Below, piece after piece: positions 1 to 7,285 of a stretch of 64,000 nt of DNA (position 1 is its first letter; every line of letters starts with the position of its first letter). A program made the translations under genes and the position numbers. This stretch comes from Kribbella soli. Lineage in GTDB: Bacteria > Actinomycetota > Actinomycetes > Propionibacteriales > Kribbellaceae. Under the pieces are notes generated by a model that did no database searches, had not been told where the DNA came from, and saw nothing but the letters and a program-made list of their open reading frames with translations. Location of the stretch: positions 1,426,001 through 1,490,000 of the forward strand of contig NZ_SJJZ01000003.1 of the NCBI RefSeq assembly GCF_004331345.1, in the 5' to 3' direction.

Positions 1-1
1 G

Positions 2-553
2 TACACCAGCGTCCTCGGCGGACCGGATGCGGACTTCGATCTGGCCGCGGACCACATCGCCACCGAGCAGGCGATCCTCGACTCGGGGCTGCCGTACACG
101 TTCCTGCGCAACGGCTGGTACAGCGAGGTCTACACGGACCAGATCGCCGTACAGCTGGCGAACGGAGTCGTCGGTGCTGCGGGTGACGGGCGGATCGCGT
201 CGGCGTCGCGGCGGGACTATGCGGCGGCGGCTGCCGTCGTACTGACCGGCGAAGGGCACGAGAAGAAGGCGTACGAGCTGAACGGCGACACGGCCTGGAC
301 GCAGGCCGAGTACGCCGCGGAGCTGTCCAAGCAGTCCGGTCAGGACGTTGCCTACAACAAAGTCTCCCCCGAGGATCTCACCCAGGTGCTGACGGCTGCC
401 GGGATCCCGGCGCCGTTCGTGCCGGTGCTCGTCGACGTCGACAAGGCCATCGAACGCGGCCTCCTCGCCGGCCGCGGCTCCGACCTCGCCCGCCTGATCG
501 GCCGCCCCACCACCCCGATCGCGGAGACGATCGCCAACGCGCTGAAGGGCTGA
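2..553 (+). CDS. NAD(P)-binding NmrA/QorB-like oxidoreductase, 3' part only
   Basis: The reading frame is open from base 2 to a TGA at 551-553, so the start lies outside the window. The visible 183 residues match the C-terminal half of NmrA-like atypical short-chain dehydrogenases of the NAD(P)H:quinone oxidoreductase 2 (QorB) type. A segment reading YTFLRNGWYSE is typical of the wall of the substrate pocket, and RDYAAAAAVVLTG is the usual conserved segment that follows. The N-terminal GxxGxxG dinucleotide motif would lie upstream and cannot be checked. It converges with the FAH-family gene, with a hairpin between the two. Substrate unknown. Confidence 0.75.
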   Translation, partial: YTSVLGGPDADFDLAADHIATEQAILDSGLPYTFLRNGWYSEVYTDQIAVQLANGVVGAAGDGRIASASRRDYAAAAAVVLTGEGHEKKAYELNGDTAWTQAEYAAELSKQSGQDVAYNKVSPEDLTQVLTAAGIPAPFVPVLVDVDKAIERGLLAGRGSDLARLIGRPTTPIAETIANALKG

Positions 554-558
554 CGGGA

Positions 559-630
559 CCGCCACGCAGGCAGAACCCCCGGTTCGGCGCGGTTCGAACG
601 TCAAACCATCGGGTTGTGCCTGCGTGGCGG
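559..630. terminator. Inverted repeat between convergent genes, likely bidirectional terminator
   Basis: The arms at 559-572 (CCGCCACGCAGGCA) and 617-630 are perfect 14-base reverse complements separated by 44 nt. The similarity runs about three more bases inward after one mismatch. It fills the 82-bp gap between the stops of two convergent genes, so bidirectional termination is the simplest role. The loop is long for an intrinsic terminator and there is no T tract. Confidence 0.6.
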
Positions 631-635
631 AACCA

Positions 636-1460
636 TCAAGCCGCGACGAGCCTGTTCCGCTGCTCCCCCAGGCCGTCCGCCCACACCCGCAGTACGTCGC
701 CCGCGCGTAGGTAGCGTGGTGGTTTTTGCCCCGCGCCTACGCCGGCCGGCGTGCCGGTGCTGATCACGTCGCCCGGGTAGAGCGTCATGAACTGCGAGAT
801 GTAGTGCACCAGGTGCGCGACGCCGAAGATCATCTCGGCCGTCGAACTGTCCTGCAGCGCCTCGCCGTTCACGTCCAGCCCGAGCTTGATCGCCTGCGGA
901 TCCGGCACCTCGTCCGCGGTCAGGATCCACGGACCGAGCGGGCAGAACGTCGCCGAGTTCTTGCCCTTGTCCCACTGCCCGCCGCGCTCGAGCTGGAAGT
1001 GCCGCTCGGACACGTCGTTCACCAGCACGTACCCGGCGACATGCTCCATCGCGGAGGCTTCGTCGGCGAGGTACGACGCCGTACGGCCGATCACCACGCC
1101 GAGCTCGACCTCCCAGTCGGTCTTCTCGCCGCCGCGCGGAATCACCACGTCGTCCTGCGCGCCGACCACGGTGTCCGGCGCCTTCATGAACAGGATCGGC
1201 TCGGCCGGCGCCGCCTGCCCGCCCTCGGCCGCGTGGTCGGCGTAGTTCAGTCCGACGCACACGATCTTCCCGGGGCTGAGCGGCGCGGCCGGCCGCACCG
1301 CCTCGAACTCCACCGCCGGGTCGGTTGCCGCGGCGGCTCGTTCGCGCCAGCGGTCCGGGTCGAACGCCTCCGACGTACCCGGCAACGTCACCACCCGGCC
1401 GTCATCGGCGAGTACGGCGTCGCGCAGTCCGTCGTCGGTGTGGATCCGGAGCAGTCTCAC
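636..1460 (-). CDS. Fumarylacetoacetate hydrolase (FAH) family protein
   Basis: This 274-residue protein has the FAH fold of enzymes that hydrolyse, decarboxylate or isomerise 2-keto acids. The core reads KIVCVGLNYADHAAE, then a DWEVELGVVIG segment supplying the acidic metal ligands, then GYVLVNDVSERHFQ and the STGTPAGVG loop near the C-terminus. The GTG start at 1460 has GGAGG six bases upstream and overlaps the upstream stop as GTGA, so translation is coupled to the toroid enzyme gene. In a uronate-type locus it may cleave or hydrate a 2-keto-3-deoxy acid. The family is secure; the substrate is inference. Confidence 0.85.
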   Translation of the reverse strand: MRLLRIHTDDGLRDAVLADDGRVVTLPGTSEAFDPDRWRERAAAATDPAVEFEAVRPAAPLSPGKIVCVGLNYADHAAEGGQAAPAEPILFMKAPDTVVGAQDDVVIPRGGEKTDWEVELGVVIGRTASYLADEASAMEHVAGYVLVNDVSERHFQLERGGQWDKGKNSATFCPLGPWILTADEVPDPQAIKLGLDVNGEALQDSSTAEMIFGVAHLVHYISQFMTLYPGDVISTGTPAGVGAGQKPPRYLRAGDVLRVWADGLGEQRNRLVAA

Positions 1461-2980
1461 TTGTTCCTCCAACCAGAGTTCTTCGCCCAGTTCAGGTAGG
1501 CGATACCCAATGCGTGCGAGCCTTGCACCGGGACGAGCTGTGCGGCGTCGTACACGCGCAAGGACTGCTGATAGACCAGCAGATCCTGCTCGGCATAGGC
1601 ACCCCAGCGTGCGCACTGCACCGCGTTCGCCGGTACCGCATCGCCGGTCCCGTCGACCCGGTACCAGACCTCGGTCGCGGACCGGATCAGCTTCTGCGTG
1701 AACGTCTTCGTGAAGCGCTGGATGTCCGTCGCGGGTCCGCCGGCGATCCCCGCGTCGTACGCCGCATGCACGAATTCGGTGCTGATCGCGGCGTGGCTCA
1801 GGTCCTCGATCTGCGTCGAGGCCGGGTACGACGGCGTGTACTCCGAGATCCCCGCGGTCTTCGGGTACCCGGTGTACAGCTGGCTGTACGGCGGCCAGTA
1901 GGTCCAGACGTAGGCGTCGCCAACGAGTCGTAGCGCGGGCTCGTACGCCTTCAGCATCTGCAGGACCCGGGTCCGGTAGCGCGGCTGCTTGGTCACGCGG
2001 AACAGCTCGACCAGCACCTGACCGATGCCCTGGCTCTGGTTGTACGGCTGGATCGTGCCGTCGAACGGGATCGGCGCCCCCTTCGGCCACACGTAGTCGC
2101 CGGTGCCGTCTGCGCGCGACACCCACTCCGGGTCATGGAACGCGACCGCCGCGGTCGCCGCGTCCAGAACCTCCCTCGCGAACTCCTGCCGCTCACCGCG
2201 CCGGAGCTTCGCGGACTGCAGCACCATCCGGGCGTAGCGGGCCAGCGGGAAGGCGATCATGCCGGTGTGCACCGCGAAGACGTAGTACTGCGACTTGAAC
2301 GCGATCGTGGTCGCCGCCGGTGCGGGCGCGGCTGCGGGAGCCGTTCGCAGATCTACCGCGGTCCAGCGCAGCGACGCGTTGTAGGCGTTGTTGACCGCCG
2401 TCACGACGTACGTCGGCGACGCCGGGTCGAGGCTGACGGCGGGTAGCGTCACGACGGTCGTCGTGGCGGGGTTGCGGAGCACGAGGTCGAAGGTGCCGTT
2501 GGCAACATTCAGGACCTCGGCGGTCGATTCGGCCGACCTGATGCCGGCCCAGCGGAGTTGAACTGCCGGAGCGCCGTTGCCGTCGGGGAGCACGCCGTGG
2601 CCGGCGGTGTAGTTGCCGGCCGTGCGCCAGACCTTGCCGGACCGGCCGGCGTAGTCCTGGACGTGGCGAGCGTGGTCGGTGGTCTTCATCAGGTGGCGGG
2701 CGCGGTCCTCGAACGTTCGCAGGTAGCGCTCGTCCTGGTAGGCCTCGTACATCCGCAGCAGGCCGAGCAGGAAGTAGGACTCGCCCCAGGCGTACAAGCC
2801 GGCCTCGTTGTCCTGGGCGTTGGACGCGAGATATCCCGCCTGCGCCGCGTCGAACGCGGCCGGAGAGTCGTAGACGAGTGGATCGGCGGAGGCCGACAGG
2901 GCCGGGAGACCGGCCCAGGCGGCGACCCCGCCCGCGGCGGTGGTGAGTAGGAGCGTGCGGCGGCTGAGCTCAGGGTGCAT
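1457..2980 (-). CDS. Tat-exported alpha/alpha-toroid carbohydrate-active protein
   Basis: The protein has 507 residues with a twin-arginine signal (SRRTLLLTTAAGG) at about residues 6-30, so it is exported folded. The body is rich in helical-hairpin motifs (ESYFLLGLLRMYEAYQDERY, LVELFRVTKQPRYRTRVLQ). A late segment, EDLSHAAISTEFVHAAYDAG, resembles (alpha/alpha)6-toroid lyases and D-glucuronyl C5-epimerase-like proteins. An all-beta insert of about 100 residues lies near residues 140-240. It sits between the permease genes and the FAH gene on one transcript. I cannot tell lyase, epimerase and hydrolase apart from sequence alone. Confidence 0.6.
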   Translation of the reverse strand: MHPELSRRTLLLTTAAGGVAAWAGLPALSASADPLVYDSPAAFDAAQAGYLASNAQDNEAGLYAWGESYFLLGLLRMYEAYQDERYLRTFEDRARHLMKTTDHARHVQDYAGRSGKVWRTAGNYTAGHGVLPDGNGAPAVQLRWAGIRSAESTAEVLNVANGTFDLVLRNPATTTVVTLPAVSLDPASPTYVVTAVNNAYNASLRWTAVDLRTAPAAAPAPAATTIAFKSQYYVFAVHTGMIAFPLARYARMVLQSAKLRRGERQEFAREVLDAATAAVAFHDPEWVSRADGTGDYVWPKGAPIPFDGTIQPYNQSQGIGQVLVELFRVTKQPRYRTRVLQMLKAYEPALRLVGDAYVWTYWPPYSQLYTGYPKTAGISEYTPSYPASTQIEDLSHAAISTEFVHAAYDAGIAGGPATDIQRFTKTFTQKLIRSATEVWYRVDGTGDAVPANAVQCARWGAYAEQDLLVYQQSLRVYDAAQLVPVQGSHALGIAYLNWAKNSGWRNK

Positions 2981-3023
2981 CGGTGCCTCACAAACGAAGG
3001 GGTTGGGCGGGTGAGTGGGTGGG

Positions 3024-3872
3024 TCAGCCTTTGACTGCGCCGCCCATGCTGTTGAGGATGCGTTTCTGCAGCAGGAGAAAGACGAGGATGACCGGGACCA
3101 GCGAGATGACGGTGCCGGCGGCGAGACCGCGGACGTCGGTGCCGGAGACGCCGCTCAGGTAGGCGATCCCGAGTGCGATCGGGAACTTGGACTGGCTGGT
3201 CAGGACCACCAGCGGCCAGATGAAGCTGTTCCACACCGACACGAACCCGAGAATCGCCAGTACGGCGAGCGTCGGCGCGACGATCGGCACGCAGATCCGC
3301 CAGAAGATCGCGAACTCGTTCGCGCCGTCGACGCGGGCGGCCTCGACGATCTCGTCGGGGATCTGCGAGAACGCCTGGCGGAGCAGGAAGATCCCGAGCG
3401 ACGACAGGATCGCGGGCAGGATCACCGCGGCGAACGTGTCGGTCAGCCCGAGCTCGCTCATCACCAGGAACCGCGGGATCAGCATCAGCTCGCCGGGCAG
3501 GAACATGATCGACAGGAACAGCATGAAGAACACCCCGCGGCCGCGGAACGCGATCCTGGCCAGCGGGTACGCCGTCAGCGCGGACACCACGAGGTACACC
3601 GGGACGGTGATGCCGACGTACAGCACCGAGTTCACCAGGAAGCGTGCGTACGGGATCGTCGTCCACGCCTCGCGGAACCACTCGAGTACCGGCGGCCGCG
3701 GGATCAGGTCGGGCGGGAACCCGAACACGTCCTGGCTGGCCGGCTTGGTCGCGGCACTGAGCAGGATCAGGAACGGCCCGATGAACAACGCGGCGACCAC
3801 GATCAGCAGGACGTAGAGGCCGACGCGGCGCGCACTGATCCTCGGCGTACGCCGGTAAAGCCGCCTGGCCAT
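3024..3872 (-). CDS. Carbohydrate ABC transporter permease, MalG type
   Basis: This 282-residue inner-membrane permease has six predicted membrane spans, starting with VGLYVLLIVVAALFIGPFLILL. The EAA loop that docks the ATPase reads IVEAARVDGANEFAIFWRICVP. The ATG overlaps the stop of the MalF-type gene by one base (TGATG), so the two subunits are co-translated. No ATP-binding subunit is encoded in this locus. Many actinomycete sugar importers share one MsiK-type ATPase encoded elsewhere, and that is the likely case here. Confidence 0.93.
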   Translation of the reverse strand: MARRLYRRTPRISARRVGLYVLLIVVAALFIGPFLILLSAATKPASQDVFGFPPDLIPRPPVLEWFREAWTTIPYARFLVNSVLYVGITVPVYLVVSALTAYPLARIAFRGRGVFFMLFLSIMFLPGELMLIPRFLVMSELGLTDTFAAVILPAILSSLGIFLLRQAFSQIPDEIVEAARVDGANEFAIFWRICVPIVAPTLAVLAILGFVSVWNSFIWPLVVLTSQSKFPIALGIAYLSGVSGTDVRGLAAGTVISLVPVILVFLLLQKRILNSMGGAVKG

Positions 3873-4753
3873 CAGACGTCCCTCCGCCGCGTCACCAGCA
3901 GGTTGAAGCCGGCCAGGACGATCATGATCGCCCACAGCAGCAGGCCGACGGCGCTCGCATAGCCCATGTCGTAGTCCTCGAAGGCTTTCGACCAGATGTA
4001 GTAGCCGAGGGTGAGAGTGGAGTCGAGCGGCCCGCCGCGGGTCAGCACGTACACCGACTCGAAGGCACGCATCGCCTCGAGCATGCTGAGCACGAGCGTG
4101 ACCGCGAACGTCGGCCGCAGCGACGGTACGACGACGTGCAGCAGCCGCTGCCACGCGTTCGCACCGTCGATCGTCGCCGCCTCGATCTGGTCCGACGGGA
4201 CGGATTGCAACCCGGCCAGGTAGATCATCATGAACAGACCGGCGTTCTTCCACGCCTCCAGCAGCACGACCGTGGGCAGCGCCCAGTGCCGGTCGAGCAG
4301 GAAGTCGATCGGCCCGGCGCCGAACAGGCCGAGCACCCAGTTCACGACGCCCTCGCGGTTGAACACGTACCGCCAGGCGACTGCCACCGCGACCATCGAC
4401 GTGATCACCGGCAGGTAGTAGAGCATCCGGAACGCCTGGATCGCGCGCAGCTTGAGGTTCACCAGCATCGCCAGGAACAGCGGCGCGACCACGGTCAGCG
4501 GCAGGAACATCAGCACGAACAGCAGCGAGTTCCGCAGCGCGATCCAGACCCGCGGGTCGTGGGCCAGCCGGACGAAGTTGTCCAGCCCGGAGAAGCGCAC
4601 CGGATGCACGATGTCGTAGTCGGAGAACGCGAGCTGGATCGCGATCACGGCCGGCCACGCGAACATCGCGGCGTAGAACAGCAGCCCGGGCAGCATGAAC
4701 ACGTACGGCGTGTACCAATGCTGACCCACCACGCGGCCACGGAGACCCGGCAT
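3872..4753 (-). CDS. Carbohydrate ABC transporter permease, MalF type
   Basis: This 293-residue partner of the MalG-type permease has a first span FMLPGLLFYAAMFAWPAVIAIQ and an EAA loop IEAATIDGANAWQRLLHVVVP. It is the first gene of the minus-strand arm and faces the solute-binding protein gene across a 187-bp divergent promoter region. GAGGAG lies about eight bases before the ATG. One of the two related palindromes of that region lies just upstream of this ribosome site, which suggests direct repression or induction by a sugar-responsive regulator. Confidence 0.93.
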   Translation of the reverse strand: MPGLRGRVVGQHWYTPYVFMLPGLLFYAAMFAWPAVIAIQLAFSDYDIVHPVRFSGLDNFVRLAHDPRVWIALRNSLLFVLMFLPLTVVAPLFLAMLVNLKLRAIQAFRMLYYLPVITSMVAVAVAWRYVFNREGVVNWVLGLFGAGPIDFLLDRHWALPTVVLLEAWKNAGLFMMIYLAGLQSVPSDQIEAATIDGANAWQRLLHVVVPSLRPTFAVTLVLSMLEAMRAFESVYVLTRGGPLDSTLTLGYYIWSKAFEDYDMGYASAVGLLLWAIMIVLAGFNLLVTRRRDV

Positions 4754-4766
4754 ACATTGCTCCTCG

Positions 4767-4790
4767 TGTCTGAAACCCGGATTTCAGATA
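4767..4790. promoter_or_regulatory. Palindromic operator candidate 1
   Basis: This 24-bp near-palindrome contains TCTGAAA, six bases, then TTTCAGA. Ten of twelve half-site positions are symmetric. It matches the site at 4899-4922 at 17 of 24 positions and lies 13 bp upstream of the MalF-type start codon. No experimental support; the regulator is unknown. Confidence 0.65.
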
Positions 4791-4898
4791 CCAAGCTGAC
4801 CGGAACCGTAACGCAGAACCCACCGGCTCGGAAGCGGTAACTCCAGAAAATTTCGGCATCTTCCGTTGACTCGCGCGATCAGATGGCGAACACTCTGG

Positions 4899-4922
4899 TG
4901 TCTGTAAGCCAGGTTTAGGACA
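4899..4922. promoter_or_regulatory. Palindromic operator candidate 2
   Basis: This second copy of the 24-bp element begins TGTCTG and ends AGGACA, with 7 of 12 symmetric positions. It sits nine bases upstream of the GAGGAG ribosome site of the solute-binding protein gene, mirroring the placement of copy 1. The paired placement supports coordinate control of both divergent arms. Confidence 0.6.
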
Positions 4923-4940
4923 TTCCCTCCCGAGGAGCCA

Positions 4941-6239
4941 ATGATGGCCCGACTCCGACTCACCGCTGTTGTCGCCACGCTCGTCCTCGCACTCACCGGC
5001 TGTATGTCCGGCAGTCCCGCGGGCGGTGGTGACGACCAGAAACAGTCCGGCGACGCCTACTCCGGTGACGTCGAGTGGTGGACGATCAACCTGCAGAAGA
5101 ACTACGGGCCGGACATCCAGAAGTGGATCGACGCCTACCAGAAGGAGCACCCGAAGGTCTCGATCAAGTGGGTCGACGTACCGGGTGCCGACATCACCAC
5201 CAAACTGCTGGCGGCGATCGCCAGCGGCAAGGTGCCGGACGTCGTCAACTTCACCTCCTCGACCACCGGCCTGTTCGCCGGCTCGATGGCCGACCTGGGC
5301 TCGTTGTTCAGCCAGGAGGACGTCGCCGCGTACCTGCCGAACCTGACCGAGCCGTTGGTTGTCGACGGCAAGCGCATCGCGATCCCGTGGTACAACGGCG
5401 GCACGTCGCTGGCGTTCTACAACAAGGATCTGCTGGCCAAGGCCGGCTTCGACGCGGCCAAGCCGCCGAAGACGTACGACGACGCGCTCACGCTGGCGAA
5501 GACGTACCACGACGCGACCGGCAAGTCGGCGACCAACTTCATGGCGTACTCCAGCGTGGTGCAGGCGAACGGCATCCCGCTGCTGTCGGAGGACGCGAAG
5601 AAGGCCGCCTTCAACACCCCAGAGGCCCTCGCGCTGCTGGAGAAGTTCAAGCCGCTCTTCAGCTCGGGCGCGATCGCCCCCGGAAGCCTCAGCGAGAACC
5701 CGCGGGACATGCCGCAGTCGCTGGAGAACAAGGGGATCGCGTTCAACCCGGCCGCTGTGTCGAGCTCACTGCTGAACGTCGAGAAGAACGCGCCCGCGGT
5801 CTACTCGTCGATCACGGTCGGACCGCCGGTGACCGGTGCCGACGGCAAGTTCTACATGCCCGGCCAGCAGGTGATGGGTATCCCCGCGAAGTCGGACAAC
5901 CAGGCTGCCGCGGCCGCCTGGCTCAAGTACGTCGCCGCGCCCGAGCAGCAGCTCGCGCTGTGCAAGCTGGTGCCGATCTACCCGTCCTCGGTGAAGGCGC
6001 TCGCGGACCCGTTCTTCACCGAGATCACCGGGACCACGCCGGCCGACCAGGCGCGGAAGATCCTGGTCGACACCTTCAAACAGAGCGTGGACGCCTCGAT
6101 GGGGTCCGGCAACGACGAGCAGTTGCGGCAGCTGTTCGACGACCAGGTGCGGGCGTTCATGTCCGGCACCAAGTCGGCGAAGCAGGCACTGGACGACGCC
6201 GAGAAGGCGTGGAACGACACACTGGCGAAGGGCAAGTAG
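4941..6239 (+). CDS. Sugar ABC transporter solute-binding lipoprotein
   Basis: This family 1 extracellular solute-binding protein has 432 residues with a lipoprotein signal and lipobox LTGC at about residues 18-21, so it is anchored outside the membrane. Features such as VEWWTINLQ, the segment around DVVNFTSSTTGLFA and a late AAAAWLKYVAAPEQQ helix are usual for the family. It captures sugar for the permeases encoded divergently at 3024-4753. GAGGAG precedes the tandem ATG ATG; either could be used. Ligand unknown, probably an oligosaccharide released by the lyases of this locus. Confidence 0.92.
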   Translation: MMARLRLTAVVATLVLALTGCMSGSPAGGGDDQKQSGDAYSGDVEWWTINLQKNYGPDIQKWIDAYQKEHPKVSIKWVDVPGADITTKLLAAIASGKVPDVVNFTSSTTGLFAGSMADLGSLFSQEDVAAYLPNLTEPLVVDGKRIAIPWYNGGTSLAFYNKDLLAKAGFDAAKPPKTYDDALTLAKTYHDATGKSATNFMAYSSVVQANGIPLLSEDAKKAAFNTPEALALLEKFKPLFSSGAIAPGSLSENPRDMPQSLENKGIAFNPAAVSSSLLNVEKNAPAVYSSITVGPPVTGADGKFYMPGQQVMGIPAKSDNQAAAAAWLKYVAAPEQQLALCKLVPIYPSSVKALADPFFTEITGTTPADQARKILVDTFKQSVDASMGSGNDEQLRQLFDDQVRAFMSGTKSAKQALDDAEKAWNDTLAKGK

Positions 6240-6241
6240 AC

Positions 6242-7285
6242 GTGACGGAGAAGCTCCGGATCGGGATCGTCGGCGCCGGGATCATGGGGCGTGGCAACGC
6301 GTTGTCGTTGTCCGGCCGGGCCGACGCCGAGATCACGGCGGTGACCAGCCGATCGGCGGACCCGGCCGCGCAGCTTGCGGACGAGATCGCCGAGCGGGGT
6401 GCGCCACGGCCGGCGATCCATCCCGACCTCGGCACCCTGCTCGCCGACGATGCCGTGGACGCCGTCGTGCTGACCACGCCGGACGACGTCCACGGCGAGA
6501 TGATGGTCCGCGCCGCGGAGGCCGGGAAGCACATCCTGGTGGAGAAGCCGATGACCACGTCGGTCGCGGAGGCCGATGCCGCGGTGAAGGCGATCCGCGA
6601 GAACGGCGTGATCGCGATGTGCCTGTTCAACCACCGGTGGGTTCCGGCGTACGCCCAGGCCTACGAGCTGCTCGCGGACCTCGGCGACGCCGCGGTCGCG
6701 TACGCGCGCAAGGACGACACGATCTTCGTGCCGACCGAGATGCTGTCGTGGGCCGATCGCACGACCTGCGCCTGGTTCCTGTCCAGCCATGACATCGACC
6801 TGGTGTCGTGGCTGCTGCGCGACCAGGTGCGCCGGGTCTACGCGACCGCGCGCTGGGGCAAACTCCGGTCGCTCGGGATCGAGACGCCGGACGCGATCCA
6901 GATCCAGGCGGAGTACTCGCGCGGCGCGGTGGCGACGTTCGAGTCCGCGTGGATCTACCCGAACACGTTCCCGACGACGGTCGACTCGTACGTCGCGGTG
7001 GTGGCGGACAACGGTGTGGTGCAGCTGGATCGGCAGCGGGAGAACGTCGTACTGGCCAAGCCGGACAGCTACAGCTATCCGCGGAACATGCTGCAGCGGG
7101 TCATGCACGGCATCCCGTCCGGTGCGTACGCCGATGCGATCGCGCACTGGGTCGACTGCTGCCGCACCGGCAGGGAACCGCTGATCACGATCGAGAGCAG
7201 CCGCAACGTCACCGCCGTACTCGAGGCCGCGCACCTGTCGATCGAGACGCGCCAGCCCGTCGACGTCTCCATGCTGGTCGCATGA
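6242..7285 (+). CDS. Gfo/Idh/MocA family oxidoreductase
   Basis: This 347-residue NAD(P)-dependent dehydrogenase has a Rossmann motif GIVGAGIMGRG at residues 7-17 and the family's EKP motif in HILVEKPMTTS near residue 102. The C-terminal substrate domain includes SSHDIDLVSWLL. The GTG start at 6242 lies two bases after the stop of the binding-protein gene. Such enzymes oxidise or epimerise sugars, inositols and uronates. In this locus it likely acts on the imported sugar; the exact substrate is unknown. Confidence 0.9.
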   Translation: MTEKLRIGIVGAGIMGRGNALSLSGRADAEITAVTSRSADPAAQLADEIAERGAPRPAIHPDLGTLLADDAVDAVVLTTPDDVHGEMMVRAAEAGKHILVEKPMTTSVAEADAAVKAIRENGVIAMCLFNHRWVPAYAQAYELLADLGDAAVAYARKDDTIFVPTEMLSWADRTTCAWFLSSHDIDLVSWLLRDQVRRVYATARWGKLRSLGIETPDAIQIQAEYSRGAVATFESAWIYPNTFPTTVDSYVAVVADNGVVQLDRQRENVVLAKPDSYSYPRNMLQRVMHGIPSGAYADAIAHWVDCCRTGREPLITIESSRNVTAVLEAAHLSIETRQPVDVSMLVA

